Assembly (NCBI RefSeq): GCF_963678635.1 | Contig: NC_087065.1 | Span: 42,779,430 to 42,843,429, forward strand | Source: Symsagittifera roscoffensis | Lineage: Eukaryota > Xenacoelomorpha > Acoela > Convolutidae | Reading direction: 5' to 3' | DNA: 64,000 bases | Shown: positions 1-11,086 of the stretch, one piece after another | Layout of the letters: each line of letters starts with the position of its first letter | Numbering within the stretch: the first letter of the stretch is position 1 | Position numbers and translations under genes: made by a program | The notes under the pieces: generated by a model | The model's database searches: none | Told to the model about the DNA's origin: nothing | The model's input: only the letters and a program-made list of their open reading frames with translations

Positions 1-2102
1 ATCTACAACACTTTCCACTAGATTTAGTTTGTCAAAAAAATCACTATGAAGTTGATTTACTAAGTACATCTACATTTAAGCCGATTCCATAATCACATTG
101 GATCAAAAATAATACTCAACAAAAACGAATTAAACAACAACCACATAAAAAGATCTCATTTTCTTTAATAGAAAAGGAAAAACTGACTGATACAATGAAT
201 TTATCAGGACCGTTACCAAATGATTCAAAATACACGATAAACCAAGTTTTTAATCTTCATGACCCAATTGATACAATACCCCTATCAAAGATAGAAATAG
301 AAAACATTTTCCCACCAGCAACAGAAAAAATTACACTAGAATTATTACAGAAATATCAAAACCTCGATCCCGTCATCAGACAGCTAAAATCATGGCACAA
401 ATATAAAAAACTAAACATACCAAAGCTGATACCACAATCTTAGGAAACAAAACACTCCTTAGATACTTCAGAAAATTCATTAATACTGTTTCATTTGAAA
501 ACACAGATATTTTAGAAAATCAAACACCTGATTGTAAAGTACCTTGTCTACTCTTAAGCATGATGTTAATAGCATTCAATACTTCACATACCCTACACAC
601 TAAAGGACATTTAGGATCAGAAAAGACATACTCTAACTTTATTCGAAGTTTTTAGTTCCCAAATGCACCAATTTGTGTCAAAGTATTATGCAACGATTTT
701 ATAACATGCCAATTAAATAAACCTACCCAAATCAAAAACAAATTGCAGAAAAACAAGATTTTAAAGGACAAAGTCTATTTTTCAATCATAGAATCTCATT
801 TGACACAAAAGGACCAATTTCACCATCCTCAGAAGGAAACTCATTTATAATGGTCATTGGTGATGCATTTACGCACTATGTAGCACTCAACCCAGTACCC
901 CATTGTAATGCTTATTATGCATATACAACACTCTACGAACAATGGATAGCTAAATTCGGATTACCCGAAATACTAGTCACAGACAAGGGCACAGTGTTTA
1001 ATAATAACGAAATTATCACATTATTCCACTTATATAATATCAAACATAAACCACGTACATCTCATGCACCTTGGACAAATGGATTAGTCGAAGGTATGAA
1101 CCGTTCATTATAAGAATATCTCAGATGTATCATTAAGGGAAATGATACACGATACACTGAACGGTCAATAGATGTAAAGTTATTTCCCTTACCATATAAT
1201 TCACAAATTACAACAACACAAGGAATGTCACCATATGAAATGTTATTTAACCAAAAACCACGTAAACCAATAATAATTACAGCAAACGCCCTTGCAGCAA
1301 ACGCTCTTCAATTTTTTACAAACTACCACTACATACCCACGATGAAGATCCTTTTCATCATCCTGAAATTTTAAAACTAGCTTCCGGTACACAACACACC
1401 GAAGGGATTTTAGAGAGAGATAAAAAACACAATGAAATTTATCAAAAAACAATAAAAAAAACTGTTACAAAGACAAAACATAAATAACCAAATCAATTCA
1501 CGCTTCACACTAGCAACAGATTTAAAAATCGGAACATTTGTTTTGATTACCAACTTTACGACACAAAAAGGAATTTCTAAAAAACTCCAACCACTCCGAA
1601 AAAGACCATACCAGAAAAAGCTTCCAAAAAATTACAACCACTCCGAAAAGGACCATATCAATTAATTAATAAACCCACTGATGTAACATACAAACTGAAT
1701 GACCCAAGTAAAAAAGAAATTGTTCAGCATCGAAATAAGCTATTACCCTCTTACCCAAAAGAATACGCACTCCGTGAATTAACTCAACTATATTTTTTCA
1801 CAGGTTTAAAAATTGTTCAAAACAATTCAGAAATTGAACCAAATCAAAACACTGACAAACAAATGAATTCAAAACCAACCCAGCAAAAAGAATTGGTTCA
1901 CCAAACATTTTCTAAACCAGAGACAAAAATATCTCAAAAAGAAAGAAAAAATAGGAAAATGAGAGAAAAAATTCTACCACAGGATCAAAAGGAAAAATCT
2001 GAACGTAGAGAATCATCACGACTTAGAAGTCAGCCACGAAAAAATTATAAAACATTCATTCCACAATCTAAAATATTGAAGATAGTTGAATTTCAAGAAT
2101 AA
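1..2102 (+). pseudogene. pol 3' part, copy A: RNase H tail and integrase, broken
   Basis: The end of the RNase H-integrase linker (1-112) is followed by integrase. An HHCC-type zinc-binding segment lies at about 594-725 but is cut by frameshifts and stops. The catalytic core shows the triad: Asp codon 802-804 (motif FDTKGPI), Asp 982-984 (motif TDKGTVFNNNE) and Glu 1090-1092 (motif TNGLVEGMNRSL), so 35 residues separate the second Asp and the Glu, as in the family. Directly after this motif there is TAA at 1111-1113, where copy B has CAA. A GPY/F module (KGPYQLI) lies near 1647-1770, followed by a very basic tail rich in Lys, Arg and Gln ending at 2102. Integrase would insert the cDNA into the host chromosome; this copy cannot make it in one piece. 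Confidence 0.85.
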
Positions 2103-3137
2103 CTTTAATTTTAATTGACATTTTCACCTTCTTTTTAATAATTTTGAACATACACACTTTCAAAATAACATCCTGAAAAACACATGAACAAATATTGTTC
2201 AAAATCAGCCAATAGAAATCATTCCGAGTCATCATCTTATTTATAATAACACGACTTTCTTAGTCGACAAATCACCTCCAAGAATTAGTCGACAATTAGT
2301 CGACAAATCACCTCCAAATTAGTCACCTCCAAGAATAACTATAACTATAACTTCGAGACCTCCAGGTCAAAAATAAGCAAACCGCTACAAATTGACAACT
2401 AAAATAAACACAATCTCAAAATTACAACCCTCCCCTATCAAGTAGTACAAAGATCAACAATTTTCCCAATCTAGAAATCAAAAAACTTTCAAGCAAAAAT
2501 TAAATTAAATTAAAGAACAAAACGCACATGATCACTTAGCCAAAAGTACAAATTTTTCGTAGATACCCCCAATCATTCCATAAATAAAAACAAAACCAAG
2601 AAAATCTCCCCGACACCACAAAATAGCCCCTCAACAAAATCCAACCCACTTGTCAAAAAATCAATAAATATTCCGACCACACTCGAGTTTAGCCCCAAAA
2701 ATTTTTAAAAAAATTCGACAGAACGAATCATTTCTTAAATGTTTCTTTCTGCGACGGTCGACAAACTTAAACAAATATTTTCATAATATTTTTAGCTGAT
2801 ACTTTAGAAACCTTAATTATTCTTTTACTAACTTTTTGCAACCTTTTTCTAATTTTTTATTCCCTATTCGAAGTATATGTACCTTTCCCAAATCGTTGAT
2901 AACCTCCTCAGGTACGATAATTCAAAAACTATTTAAATGTTTCGAAAGTTATTTAGTAGAACCGATGTTTTTCTCCTATTCATTATTTTTCTCACCTTTT
3001 TAACATCACTCGTAATGACAATATGCAAATGTAAAAAAAATTAGCAACCATTCTTTTATTTCTTTTTATTGAAGAATACTATAGTAAACATTAAATTTTC
3101 ATCATAAAAAATTCAACCCTGCAAATTTTTCCAAAAA
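2103..3137 (+). other. Non-coding spacer between pol and env, copy A
   Basis: About 1 kb without a supported gene. Near 2258-2335 there are short direct repeats of TTAGTCGACAA and CACCTCCAA. The same spacer lies at 21026-22060 in copy B. The env frame that follows has no ATG at its start, so a spliced message with an acceptor in this spacer is possible, but I cannot point to the site. Confidence 0.6.
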
Positions 3138-6100
3138 TTGCTAATCATAAACCAGTCCCCACCGACAACATCCCAAGAACACCCAACAACACCTACAAAT
3201 ACCCAAAATCCCCAATCATCCACACGCATTTCTTTCCAAGACAATCCATATACTTTTGAAGAAAGACACGCACGATTATCCGAACCATTAGAACCAGTTG
3301 TTCGCCAAATACCTTTGAGAGAACCGCAATACGAACCAACATATAACATATACCCACATCTACAACAAGATCTTAACAGTGTAAGACACATTAGCCAAAA
3401 CCAAAAAACACTTGAAATAAATAGACAAATTATACATCCAAGACGAAACAGAAATTTTCAAACTCCCAGAAATCATTTTAAAATACCTCAGTCATCAAAA
3501 CCAAGTCCTTTAGACCTTTCTAGTAGCAAACTACCAGATACTCCCCCAATTGCTTCGAAACAAAGCACTTCAAATTTTCCATCAGACTACTTAGGTTCAA
3601 CTCCCACATCAGAACAAATCCGAGAAAATCCTTTTATTCCCCCAACAACTACAGAACGTCTTCCATATTGGGTAACGCACAGCTACACTCAAGGTGATTC
3701 AAATTTAGTAAACGACCCAATTGACGTTTCATCTATCAATATTACCAGAAACACTCTCCCTTCCTTCAACACCTTCTTTAAGTCAAATATCACCAACAAT
3801 ATTTCCCCTTAATTTTCCTACACATCTTGATTCACGATATCAAGAACAATCATCTAATAATATACCATTACGATTAGATTGGAATACATTAGTACCACCC
3901 CCACCATTTTTTGGTCAACATCAAGAAAGTAGCAGACTACACAACTGGGCACTAAATAGATTACAATATAGACAAGATATCCACAAAGATATACAAAAAC
4001 ATAACATCCAAATACTTCAACAAAAAAGTCTCACACTAAAATTCGAAAGAACAGTAAGACTAAACAATATTGTTCAACACCCATTTCCATTAGCCCTTCT
4101 AAATATAATAGCTCAATCTTTACCTGCCCCATTTATAACAACAGAAATAATATATAAGTACGATAGATATACTAAAAAGAAAATCGGATAGATATTTTTT
4201 TAACCCATATTCAGGATTATCCTACAGATGTATATTCTAAGGATATTCACTTTTCAACACCTTCTTTTTCTTATTTTTTCCGAGCCAAATCAAAAATCCT
4301 TCTCCTCGCACAGGACCTCAGGATTTACTAGTAACACACTACTATTGTGAAGAAAACGAACAAAAAACACTACATAAATATGCTATCAATCAAGTACCAC
4401 AATGTGAATCCAAATCACAAGCTATAGAAACCAAAAAAGTAATAGCTACGTTTCACTCAAAAGTCCGAGCGTAAACACTAACAGGATACAAATTCACAGC
4501 AACATTTTTCGAAAAGAAAGTACATTGTTCACAAGTTTCAAACGGAAATAAAAACAGATTAGACCACGAATCTTTCTACCAAAATAACATCAAAAAATTA
4601 TTGCACCTCAGCCCTGAAGATTGTAAAAACGAACTAAAAAGACTCAAACTCACACCAAATAAAGGCACAAACAGAAAACTTGCAAAGTTTCAAGTTTTTC
4701 CTGACTCAACACATCAAGCCGAACTTGAAATCACAAAGGTCATATACGACTAGATACAAAATTTCCATTTCATGGAGCACATGGAAGATTAACATACGAT
4801 CTTTATGATAAAAATTGGATACCACACATTGGAATAGATAATCCCTCAAACTGCAAAGCAGACACAAATTATAAAGGATACCAAGAAATAAAGTTTTTCG
4901 ATTGGAAAAAACAACTTGAAAAAGTACAACTTACACGCGACTGAAAAGATGACACAATACTTTATCAAGGAATCAGACTCCCTTGCAAAAACGACCAAGA
5001 ATATTGCGATCCTACATACAAGCAATCATTGTTTGGTTTCCCGAAGAAACCTGCACAATTTTTCAAGTAGCAAAAATACACGCTAGAATGATTAAATTTC
5101 AACAAAATTATTTTATTGAATCAATCCCGTTTGCAGAGGTGAACTCTGATCAAAAAGACATACTAATCATAAGTTTAGAAACATCCACAAGAACTAAATT
5201 AACACGTTTCCAAATATACCCAGAAACAGAACTCGCATGCAAATACAACAAACCAATTTACAAAAGATAATATTCAGAAATTCTTGTCGAATACAAAAAC
5301 GGTTTCGACATGAATGCAGGTAAACTAATCATACACCAAATGGCTTCATCTCATTCATATACTGATGAGAACTCATAAGTTTCAGTATAATTTCAAACGA
5401 ATGCAGGAAGAACCGGAGGAAATTTAAAACCACAAGATACAGAAATTACACGTTTACAAGAACTATCACTCATGAACAACACATATTTTGGCGCAATTTA
5501 TTATGACATACAATTAGATATGAAATTAGATTATACGATAAGTAGAATTTTTCAAGAAATGACATTATCAGAATTAGAAACACTACACCAATTATGTGAA
5601 CTTGAAAGAACGCAGATTCTACAATCACTCGCACTAGCAATTCTAAAAATACCATATGCAGGATACTTACTAACCGGAAATAGATCAAATTTCGTAGATT
5701 ATGAAGGAAACATTATATGGTATTACACTTGTACCAAAAAAGTATCACCTTTATATGTTTTCGAAGATAAACGGTGTTATAGAAGAATTCCAAAATTCTA
5801 CAAAAAAAGTACATTTTGTAGATACACTTTCACAAAGAACTAATTTTTGGGATACAGCAGTCCCATGTGGATCAAAAAATAGCCACAATGTTGTACAATT
5901 AAACCCGGACGAAGACAAATGATACCTACTCACACCATATCCAACACTAAAGCAACCATTAAAAAAGTTTTCACCTGAAAGTATTAGAGCTATTGCCCGC
6001 AACCCGAATATTGATTTACAGTCGATCGGCATCTACTCTAAATCAGACATAAAACACCACATTCGTATACATAAATCTCAGGAACTACTTACAAAAATGG

Positions 6101-6540
6101 ACACAATACAACGGCAATCAATAGATCAAAGTTTACGCAAACTTGCAGAATTAGCAGGATTTTCAGATATTTACGCACAAGATTACAGCGGATAATTTAA
6201 AGATAAAAAAGATTACATTTATTTAAATGGCAAAAAATGTCGACCGTAGGATATATCAGCAATCAATTTTTTTACTAATGTAAATCTGAAAAACGAACTT
6301 TTTGCCTTTCTAGGATGGCCCTTTTACATCTTAGAAAGATTGACTATATTATATGCAATGTTTAATTTTATAGGCTTTTTTTTCTCTCTATTGAAAGGAA
6401 TCTATAACCCATGCTTAACACATACACAAGTAAACAGACAAGCAAGCGTAGCACGTATACTTTTTGCAGGATTTTTTTCGAATTTTCTCCACATCAATAA
6501 ACAAAATACTTTTAGATGCCAAAATAAAAGAATATAATAC
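3138..6540 (+). pseudogene. env-like region, copy A; C-terminal half resembles chuvirus-type glycoproteins
   Basis: Broken reading frames occupy 3.4 kb downstream of integrase, the env position of retroviruses and errantivirus-like elements. The N-terminal part (3138-3812) is Pro/Ser/Thr-rich without an ATG. The middle (4200-5270) has scattered cysteines, for example GIRLPC near 4973-4988. The C-terminal part (5472-5922) has LTGNRSNF, CYRRIP and then LTPYP near 5923-5940, which fit my memory of the conserved block of chuvirus glycoproteins found in invertebrate retroelements. A hydrophobic stretch (about 6340-6410, AMFNFIGFFFSLL) would be the membrane anchor. In-frame stops include TAA 4472-4474, TAG 4751-4753, TGA 4942-4944 and TGA 5920-5922, with frameshifts between. 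The role would be membrane fusion and cell entry; this copy is dead. Family assignment is from recall, not a search. Confidence 0.6.
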
Positions 6541-6847
6541 AAAAACATCAACTACACCAAACACATATGACAAATCACAACACGACACAAACGCATCACC
6601 CACAGCACCATAATTACCAAGTTTAAATCATAATCACCCATTATCACTAGTACCATGATATTTTAGAAACTTAGCACTCACAAATTTTACACACTCAAGA
6701 CCTAATTATACACAAATTTCAATTCACCATATAGTGACACAACAATCTCAAAGTGACAATACATATGAACAAATAATCTAACAGCCCTATACCACAAATT
6801 TCCAATCTCAGAACAATCATTTTTTTAGCCCACGATGAGCCGACAAG

Positions 6848-7979
6848 TTGGATTCCTTCACCGCTCAATTTCCCATCCAGCCAATCTCCAAAACCCAATT
6901 CCCATCATCCCACTTTTTGCTTTCCCGCCACCTTAATACATCATCCGGCATGGATTCTGATGCTAACTCAGAGATCACAGTTTTTCATACAATCTGTCAA
7001 TTCGACAATTCAAATTTAGAAACGCCTGACGAATTCGCAAATTCCGAACCCAGCCCGTCAACATTTTTTCAACCCCCTTTCGACCCGTCCACTCCCAAGC
7101 CCAAACTGACTCCCCCTCTACTCTTTCTCTCATATTTCCCAAGTGACAACAACATACTCTCCCTTTACGAATGAACGCTCCAACAACAATTCCCCAGATA
7201 ACACACAGATATCATACGAACTGAACAATCTAATAACACTGCAACAACAAGTACAACACCCTCACACTCTAACCATTCATCAATTATCGTCAACCATAAC
7301 GTCATCAAACTCACCAACTCCCACACCTTCTTCAGATTACACCCCTTCTTTAGCCCAATCCTCAACATCAACCCAATCATCATCCACTACTAACCGTAAA
7401 AAAAGAAATTTCAAAAGAAAGTTCCCCAATCATCCGTTTCTCTCCAAACCCGGAATAGCCCGAGACTACACAAACCATCCTGACCATACAAATACTACCA
7501 AATTTCTCCAATTATTTTTACCCTTCTTCCCTCAATATACATATACTCACTCCGACCCTCACACTGAACAACCCCACTATGTCGATGAGCATGTATTAAT
7601 CCCCACACTCCATTGGACATCATATTATCACTTCTCAAACCCACTTTGTTCACCATTCATTAACACACCGCAAGAAATAGAAAGAACTAAAAATGACCTT
7701 TTCAGACTAACTACAGCACTAACACCTCGACAATTTACGCACGTAGGATATAAAAAGCTATTAAAAATGTTCACCGCACCCCGAGCTAATGAATATTCCA
7801 TCGAGCACTATGATCATAATATCATCCGACCTAACCAAGATCAATTCCTCTTCCTCAATGACGACAAGTTTGCTAACCCGCAACTAGATAAAAAAAACAT
7901 GATCACATCATTTCAGAAGCACTTATTGACATTCAAGCTTACGAATTGTTTTACGAAAAGTTTGAAACGTTCTCACTAA
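6848..7979 (+). CDS. Accessory ORF downstream of env, copy A (unrecognised; two overlapping frames)
   Basis: No known domain recognised. A first frame (6848-7174, about 108 codons, starting with TTG) reads into a second frame (7143-7979, about 278 codons, starting with GTG). The frame change goes with two-base differences from copy B near 7122 and 7203. The second frame has a Ser/Thr/Pro/Gln-rich N-terminal third, then a basic patch (NRKKRNFKRKFPNHPF) that could be a nuclear localisation or nucleic-acid-binding signal. Its C-terminal two thirds are of ordinary composition (motifs LTPRQFTHVGYKKLLK, RPNQDQFLFLNDD) without stops. It is the longest open frame in the element and is intact in both copies while gag, pol and env are broken. 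The last 27 codons lie in the first unit of a 205-bp tandem repeat. Accessory position after env suggests a regulatory or captured gene; function unknown. Confidence 0.55.
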
Positions 7980-8308
7980 CCTTCCACTTCTTAACTGCAA
8001 AAGAACAAGATTTGCAATATCGAAATAAAACCAACAAATTCGAAATAAAACTAACAATTCTTTCTTAAATGATTTTTTTAGTCTTGAGATCACGATCACC
8101 TACATGATCACATCATTTCAGAAGCACTTATTGACATTCAAGCTTACAAATCGTTTTACGAAAATTTTGAAACGTTCCCCCTAACCTTCCACTTCCTAAC
8201 TCCAAAAGAACAAGATTTGCAAAATTCGAAATAATACTAACAAATTCGAAATAAAATTAACAATTCTTTCTTAAATGTTTTTTTAGTCTTTAGATCACGA
8301 TCACCTAC
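7897..8308 (+). repeat. 205-bp tandem direct repeat, two units, copy A
   Basis: The sequence beginning ACATGATCACATCATTTCAG occurs at 7897 and again at 8102. The units run to GATCACGATCACCTACA at about 8100 and 8307. Unit 1 includes the final codons and stop of the accessory ORF; unit 2 carries a near-identical remnant of that C-terminus without an ORF in front. The same pair lies at 26839-27253 in copy B, so the duplication predates the A/B split. Confidence 0.85.
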
Positions 8309-9665
8309 AAACAGAAAACAGAAAAACCAAATACAAAATACAAATTCTTATAAATTAAAAATTTCTATTAGGAAACCGCAATGAATGACGCAGTAAAATT
8401 TCTTCTCCACAGTAGTAAATTATATATAAATTTTTTTCCCCAACATAGTAAATCTAAATACAATGAAAATAATTTAATAATTTCAACCCCCACAAAGCAG
8501 TAAATTTAAAATTTTCACTAGTAAAATTATACAAAAGCAAGCAGTACTAACCTTTTCAAAGAGGTTTCACTTGCACACAATATCTATCCACACTCGCACA
8601 GCTTGCCCACGTCGAATTGTTTAAAATAAGGATTTCAATTTTTTTTTATCTTTTACTAACATTAACTCAATCAAGCAATAACAAGTTTCAAACTTTCTTT
8701 TAACCCGGTTGGAAAGGAATTATACAATAATCCAAACTAGCCAACGCAGCTTACTAAACACCATAAACCACAAACGAACAGCATGACGAAGAAAAAAAAA
8801 CCCACGGTACCCAAACCGGATTAAACCAGCTTAAAGAACTGGATAATTTATTCTTTTGAAGACTATTGATAAGTCTAAATAAGAAAGAATAAAACACCAA
8901 AAAGTCAAAAGACAAAGCCAAACCAAACAATTTGATTTTTGAGAAAAGGACACAACCAAAACAACAAAAGGAAAAACCAGTAACAAACACAACATAAAAG
9001 GTTAACACAAAATAGGACCCCATAAAAAACCAGCATCAAACCCTCACTCATGGCCTGAACCACCAGAAAAGGTAGTCCTGAGCATGCTTTATAGCCGGCC
9101 TAACCCACTGTGCTAGAAACCACGCTTTGTGACCCACTCCCTATTTTTGACAAGAGCTACTCAAGTGTGAGTAACTCTTTAAAAATAACAGAACTAAATT
9201 AAAAGCTTTTGTGATAAAAACTAATAAAAAATCATAACTAAAAACAAAACTAATTGAAAATTTATTTATGTAAATTATATAACGCATTATTATAGACCAT
9301 ACAGAATCACGGAGACGAGCATCAAGAAAGTAAGACGACCCCATCACACTAAACCCACAGAATGCCTAAACACAACCGATATGCCGCCCACAATCACAAC
9401 TCAAATGATTTGAAGTACGACTTGACATCTTGCAAGTCTTTGTAAAACTCATCGATATGTTGTAATTTGGAGAATTTTGAAGTTTCAACACTTGTTATAA
9501 AATTCAGATAGACCTGATTTTGTGACTTAACTTTTTCTGCATGTTCTGCCACGAATTCCTGCAATTTATGCATCAAAATTTGCTTATCTTTCGAATCTTT
9601 TAAACTACTTTCCCCTTAATGCTACAGGGGGGGTCATTTCATTAAATAGTACGAAATTCGCATAT
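8309..9665 (+). other. Non-coding 3' region before LTR, copy A
   Basis: About 1.35 kb without a convincing + strand gene. Up to about 9420 it matches copy B closely. From 9421 to 9665 it is unrelated to the equivalent stretch of copy B (28370-28620): a segment swap directly next to the LTR. That segment includes a G-run (AGGGGGGGT near 9626) and a minus-strand open frame of about 70 codons. Confidence 0.6.
9394..9615 (-). CDS. Possible captured coding fragment (antisense, copy A only)
   Basis: The frame is open from just after a TAA near 9616 to the stop at 9394. The predicted peptide is rich in Lys, Glu, Gln and Asp with heptad-like hydrophobics (segments such as KLQEFVAEHAEKVKSQNQ and HIDEFYKDLQDVKSYF), so a helix or coiled coil is likely. 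It lies in the segment that replaces different DNA in copy B. It could be part of another element's gag or a transduced host exon. No start or splice signals seen; I do not recognise it. Confidence 0.25.
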   Translation of the reverse strand, partial: GESSLKDSKDKQILMHKLQEFVAEHAEKVKSQNQVYLNFITSVETSKFSKLQHIDEFYKDLQDVKSYFKSFEL

Positions 9666-9720
9666 TGGAACCAGATCCAAACTATAATTTGTTATTGGTT
9701 ATAATTTAGATATTTTATCC

Positions 9721-9730
9721 CTATAAAATA
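9721..9730 (+). promoter_or_regulatory. LTR TATA box
   Basis: CTATAAAATA about 55 bp inside the LTR. With normal TATA spacing the RNA would start near 9752, so the hairpin at 9783 would lie in the 5' leader of the transcript. Copy B has the weaker TTTAAAATA at the same place (near 28677). Confidence 0.45.
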
Positions 9731-9782
9731 CTAAATACTAACCAATCACACTCCATCAAACTAACAACCCACTTATTTGTAA

Positions 9783-9810
9783 GTGCTGAAATTACTTGTA
9801 ATTTCAGCAC
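9783..9810 (+). promoter_or_regulatory. Conserved LTR hairpin (13-bp perfect stem)
   Basis: Arm GTGCTGAAATTAC (9783-9795), TT, arm GTAATTTCAGCAC (9798-9810). It is identical at 28738-28765. The divergent LTR fragment at 30930-30955 keeps a 12-bp stem through a paired change (T:A to C:G), which points to selection on the structure. Confidence 0.7.
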
Positions 9811-10393
9811 CAGAGCAATTTGAATTTAAATTACATTTTACTTGCTTTCTCCGAGAGACCGACTCGTAACAAATCCAGTATACTCTAGATCTATTGAGAC
9901 TAAGAGATATAAGAGTAAGATTAAGATCGGTATTAGACTAAGAAGTTGCACGAATCTATCCGGCCGAGAACTACCCGGTATTGGAAAAAACCCTCGGACA
10001 AGAGACGATTTACGACTACAAAGGAACTTACCATTAAGTTTCATGATCGTACGGCAAAAGCCAACACAAACTTTTATATTTTGAATTTTAATAGCATTGA
10101 ATTTAGATTTTCATTTGCAAACATAGTATCTTTGAAGAATACTCTTCAATGACAATTACAGGCGCTAAACTTATTATTGTACAACAACGACTGATAAAAA
10201 CATCTCTAGTCGTTCTCTTCAAAAATCTGCAGTAAATTTAAAAGATATCTGGAAAAAAATTTTATTGAAAAAAAAATTATAAAAATTCGTTAGTATGAAC
10301 ACAAGTTGTTAGTATTTATTAATCATGTCTTCATCAGCTTCATCAGCTAAAACATAACAGCGAATCATAAATCCACTAATATCATCAAAAACT

Positions 10394-10399
10394 AATAAA
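10394..10399 (+). terminator. LTR poly(A) signal AATAAA
   Basis: AATAAA lies about 145 bp before the LTR end, and again at 29519-29524 in the other LTR. It would define the R/U5 border for cleavage of element transcripts. Confidence 0.4.
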
Positions 10400-10539
10400 A
10401 CAAATGTTTTCATTTAATTAAACCTTAACTTAACTTAAGGCCTATCTTAATTCTTATTGCCATTTAAATTAAACTTTTTTGAACTTAACAGATCATCAAG
10501 GTTTTCCTTGGATCTTTAATTCACTTTCATCTAAATTAA

Positions 10540-11086
10540 ATTTAATTTCCTTAATTTTATATCCTGATCATCAAGGCTTATCCTTGGATCAAATAGAACA
10601 ATTTTGTTCTCCCCGTCACAATTAATAAAGTGTCTAACGACATCAAATGTCGATTCACTACCCAAACCCTTCCTCAAACCCAGGACTATTAGAATTTTTC
10701 AATCACACTAACCATCCTAATTAGGATAAACAGTGAAGAACTTCGGTTATTCATCCTTCACTTGACCACCCTCTTACCTGACCCAGGATAATACTTAAAC
10801 TTAGTAAGTTTAAAATAGTATCTAACGAACTACTTGTGTTCTAATTGTACCTGAACCTTGAGGATCGTTTTACTATTTTCCAACGCTTGATCACAAACTC
10901 TACCCCTAAGTAAGATTAAGTAAGTTAACACCTTAACTTATACTAGCTACGAGAAAGTAAAAATCATTCTCAGGAATCGATATGTACTTTTCTCTCCAAC
11001 CCTGAAATACATGACCCAAGTTAGGCTAACCACAAAAAATTGTAAGAACTAACAGTTTAGCACATTAAAAATCACTAATCCCAATA
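10540..11086 (+). other. Leader between LTR and gag, copy B
   Basis: About 550 bp with no ORF. A GATC-bounded stem-loop (GATCATCAAGG at 10566, CCTTGGATC ending near 10590) nearly repeats the one at the LTR end (10491-10514). I could not identify a primer-binding site: the only TGG near the LTR is in TTGGATCAAA near 10584, and I cannot match it to a tRNA end by eye. Confidence 0.4.

Larger units (their letters stand above)
1..10539 (+). mobile_element. Ty3/gypsy-type LTR retroelement, copy A (5'-truncated by window edge)
   Basis: Left end of the window to the end of an LTR. The order is RNase H/integrase linker, integrase, long env-like region, accessory ORF, non-coding tail, LTR. The whole stretch from base 2 matches 18925-29667 in the same order and is nearly identical by eye, at an offset of 18923 over the first 7 kb. 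The + strand is strongly rich in A and C and poor in G, unlike the flanking genome, which marks the extent and orientation of the element. Gag, protease and RT of this copy lie outside the window. Every gene carries stops or frameshifts, so it is not an active copy. Family assignment rests on the integrase D,D(35)E and GPY/F modules and on the domain order seen in copy B. Confidence 0.88.
9666..10539 (+). repeat. Long terminal repeat: 3' LTR of copy A and 5' LTR of copy B
   Basis: It starts with TGGAACCAGATCC, exactly where copies A and B become alike again after the swapped segment. It ends at CTAAATTAA (10531-10539), the last bases shared with 29667. The end is not the usual CA, so the 3' boundary is uncertain by several bases. 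It holds a TATA-like box (CTATAAAATA, 9721-9730), a CCAATCAC motif just after it, a 13-bp perfect hairpin (9783-9810), AATAAA at 10394-10399 and a GATC-bounded stem-loop near 10491-10514. It lacks 170 bp present in the 3' LTR of copy B. Confidence 0.75.

Noticed and set aside
3138-6540. A variant genetic code (TAA/TAG as Gln, TGA as Trp)
   Set aside because: Tempting because many env stops fall there, but frameshifts are also frequent, copy B has CAA where A has TAA, and the host-like genes end at normal stops. Decay is simpler.
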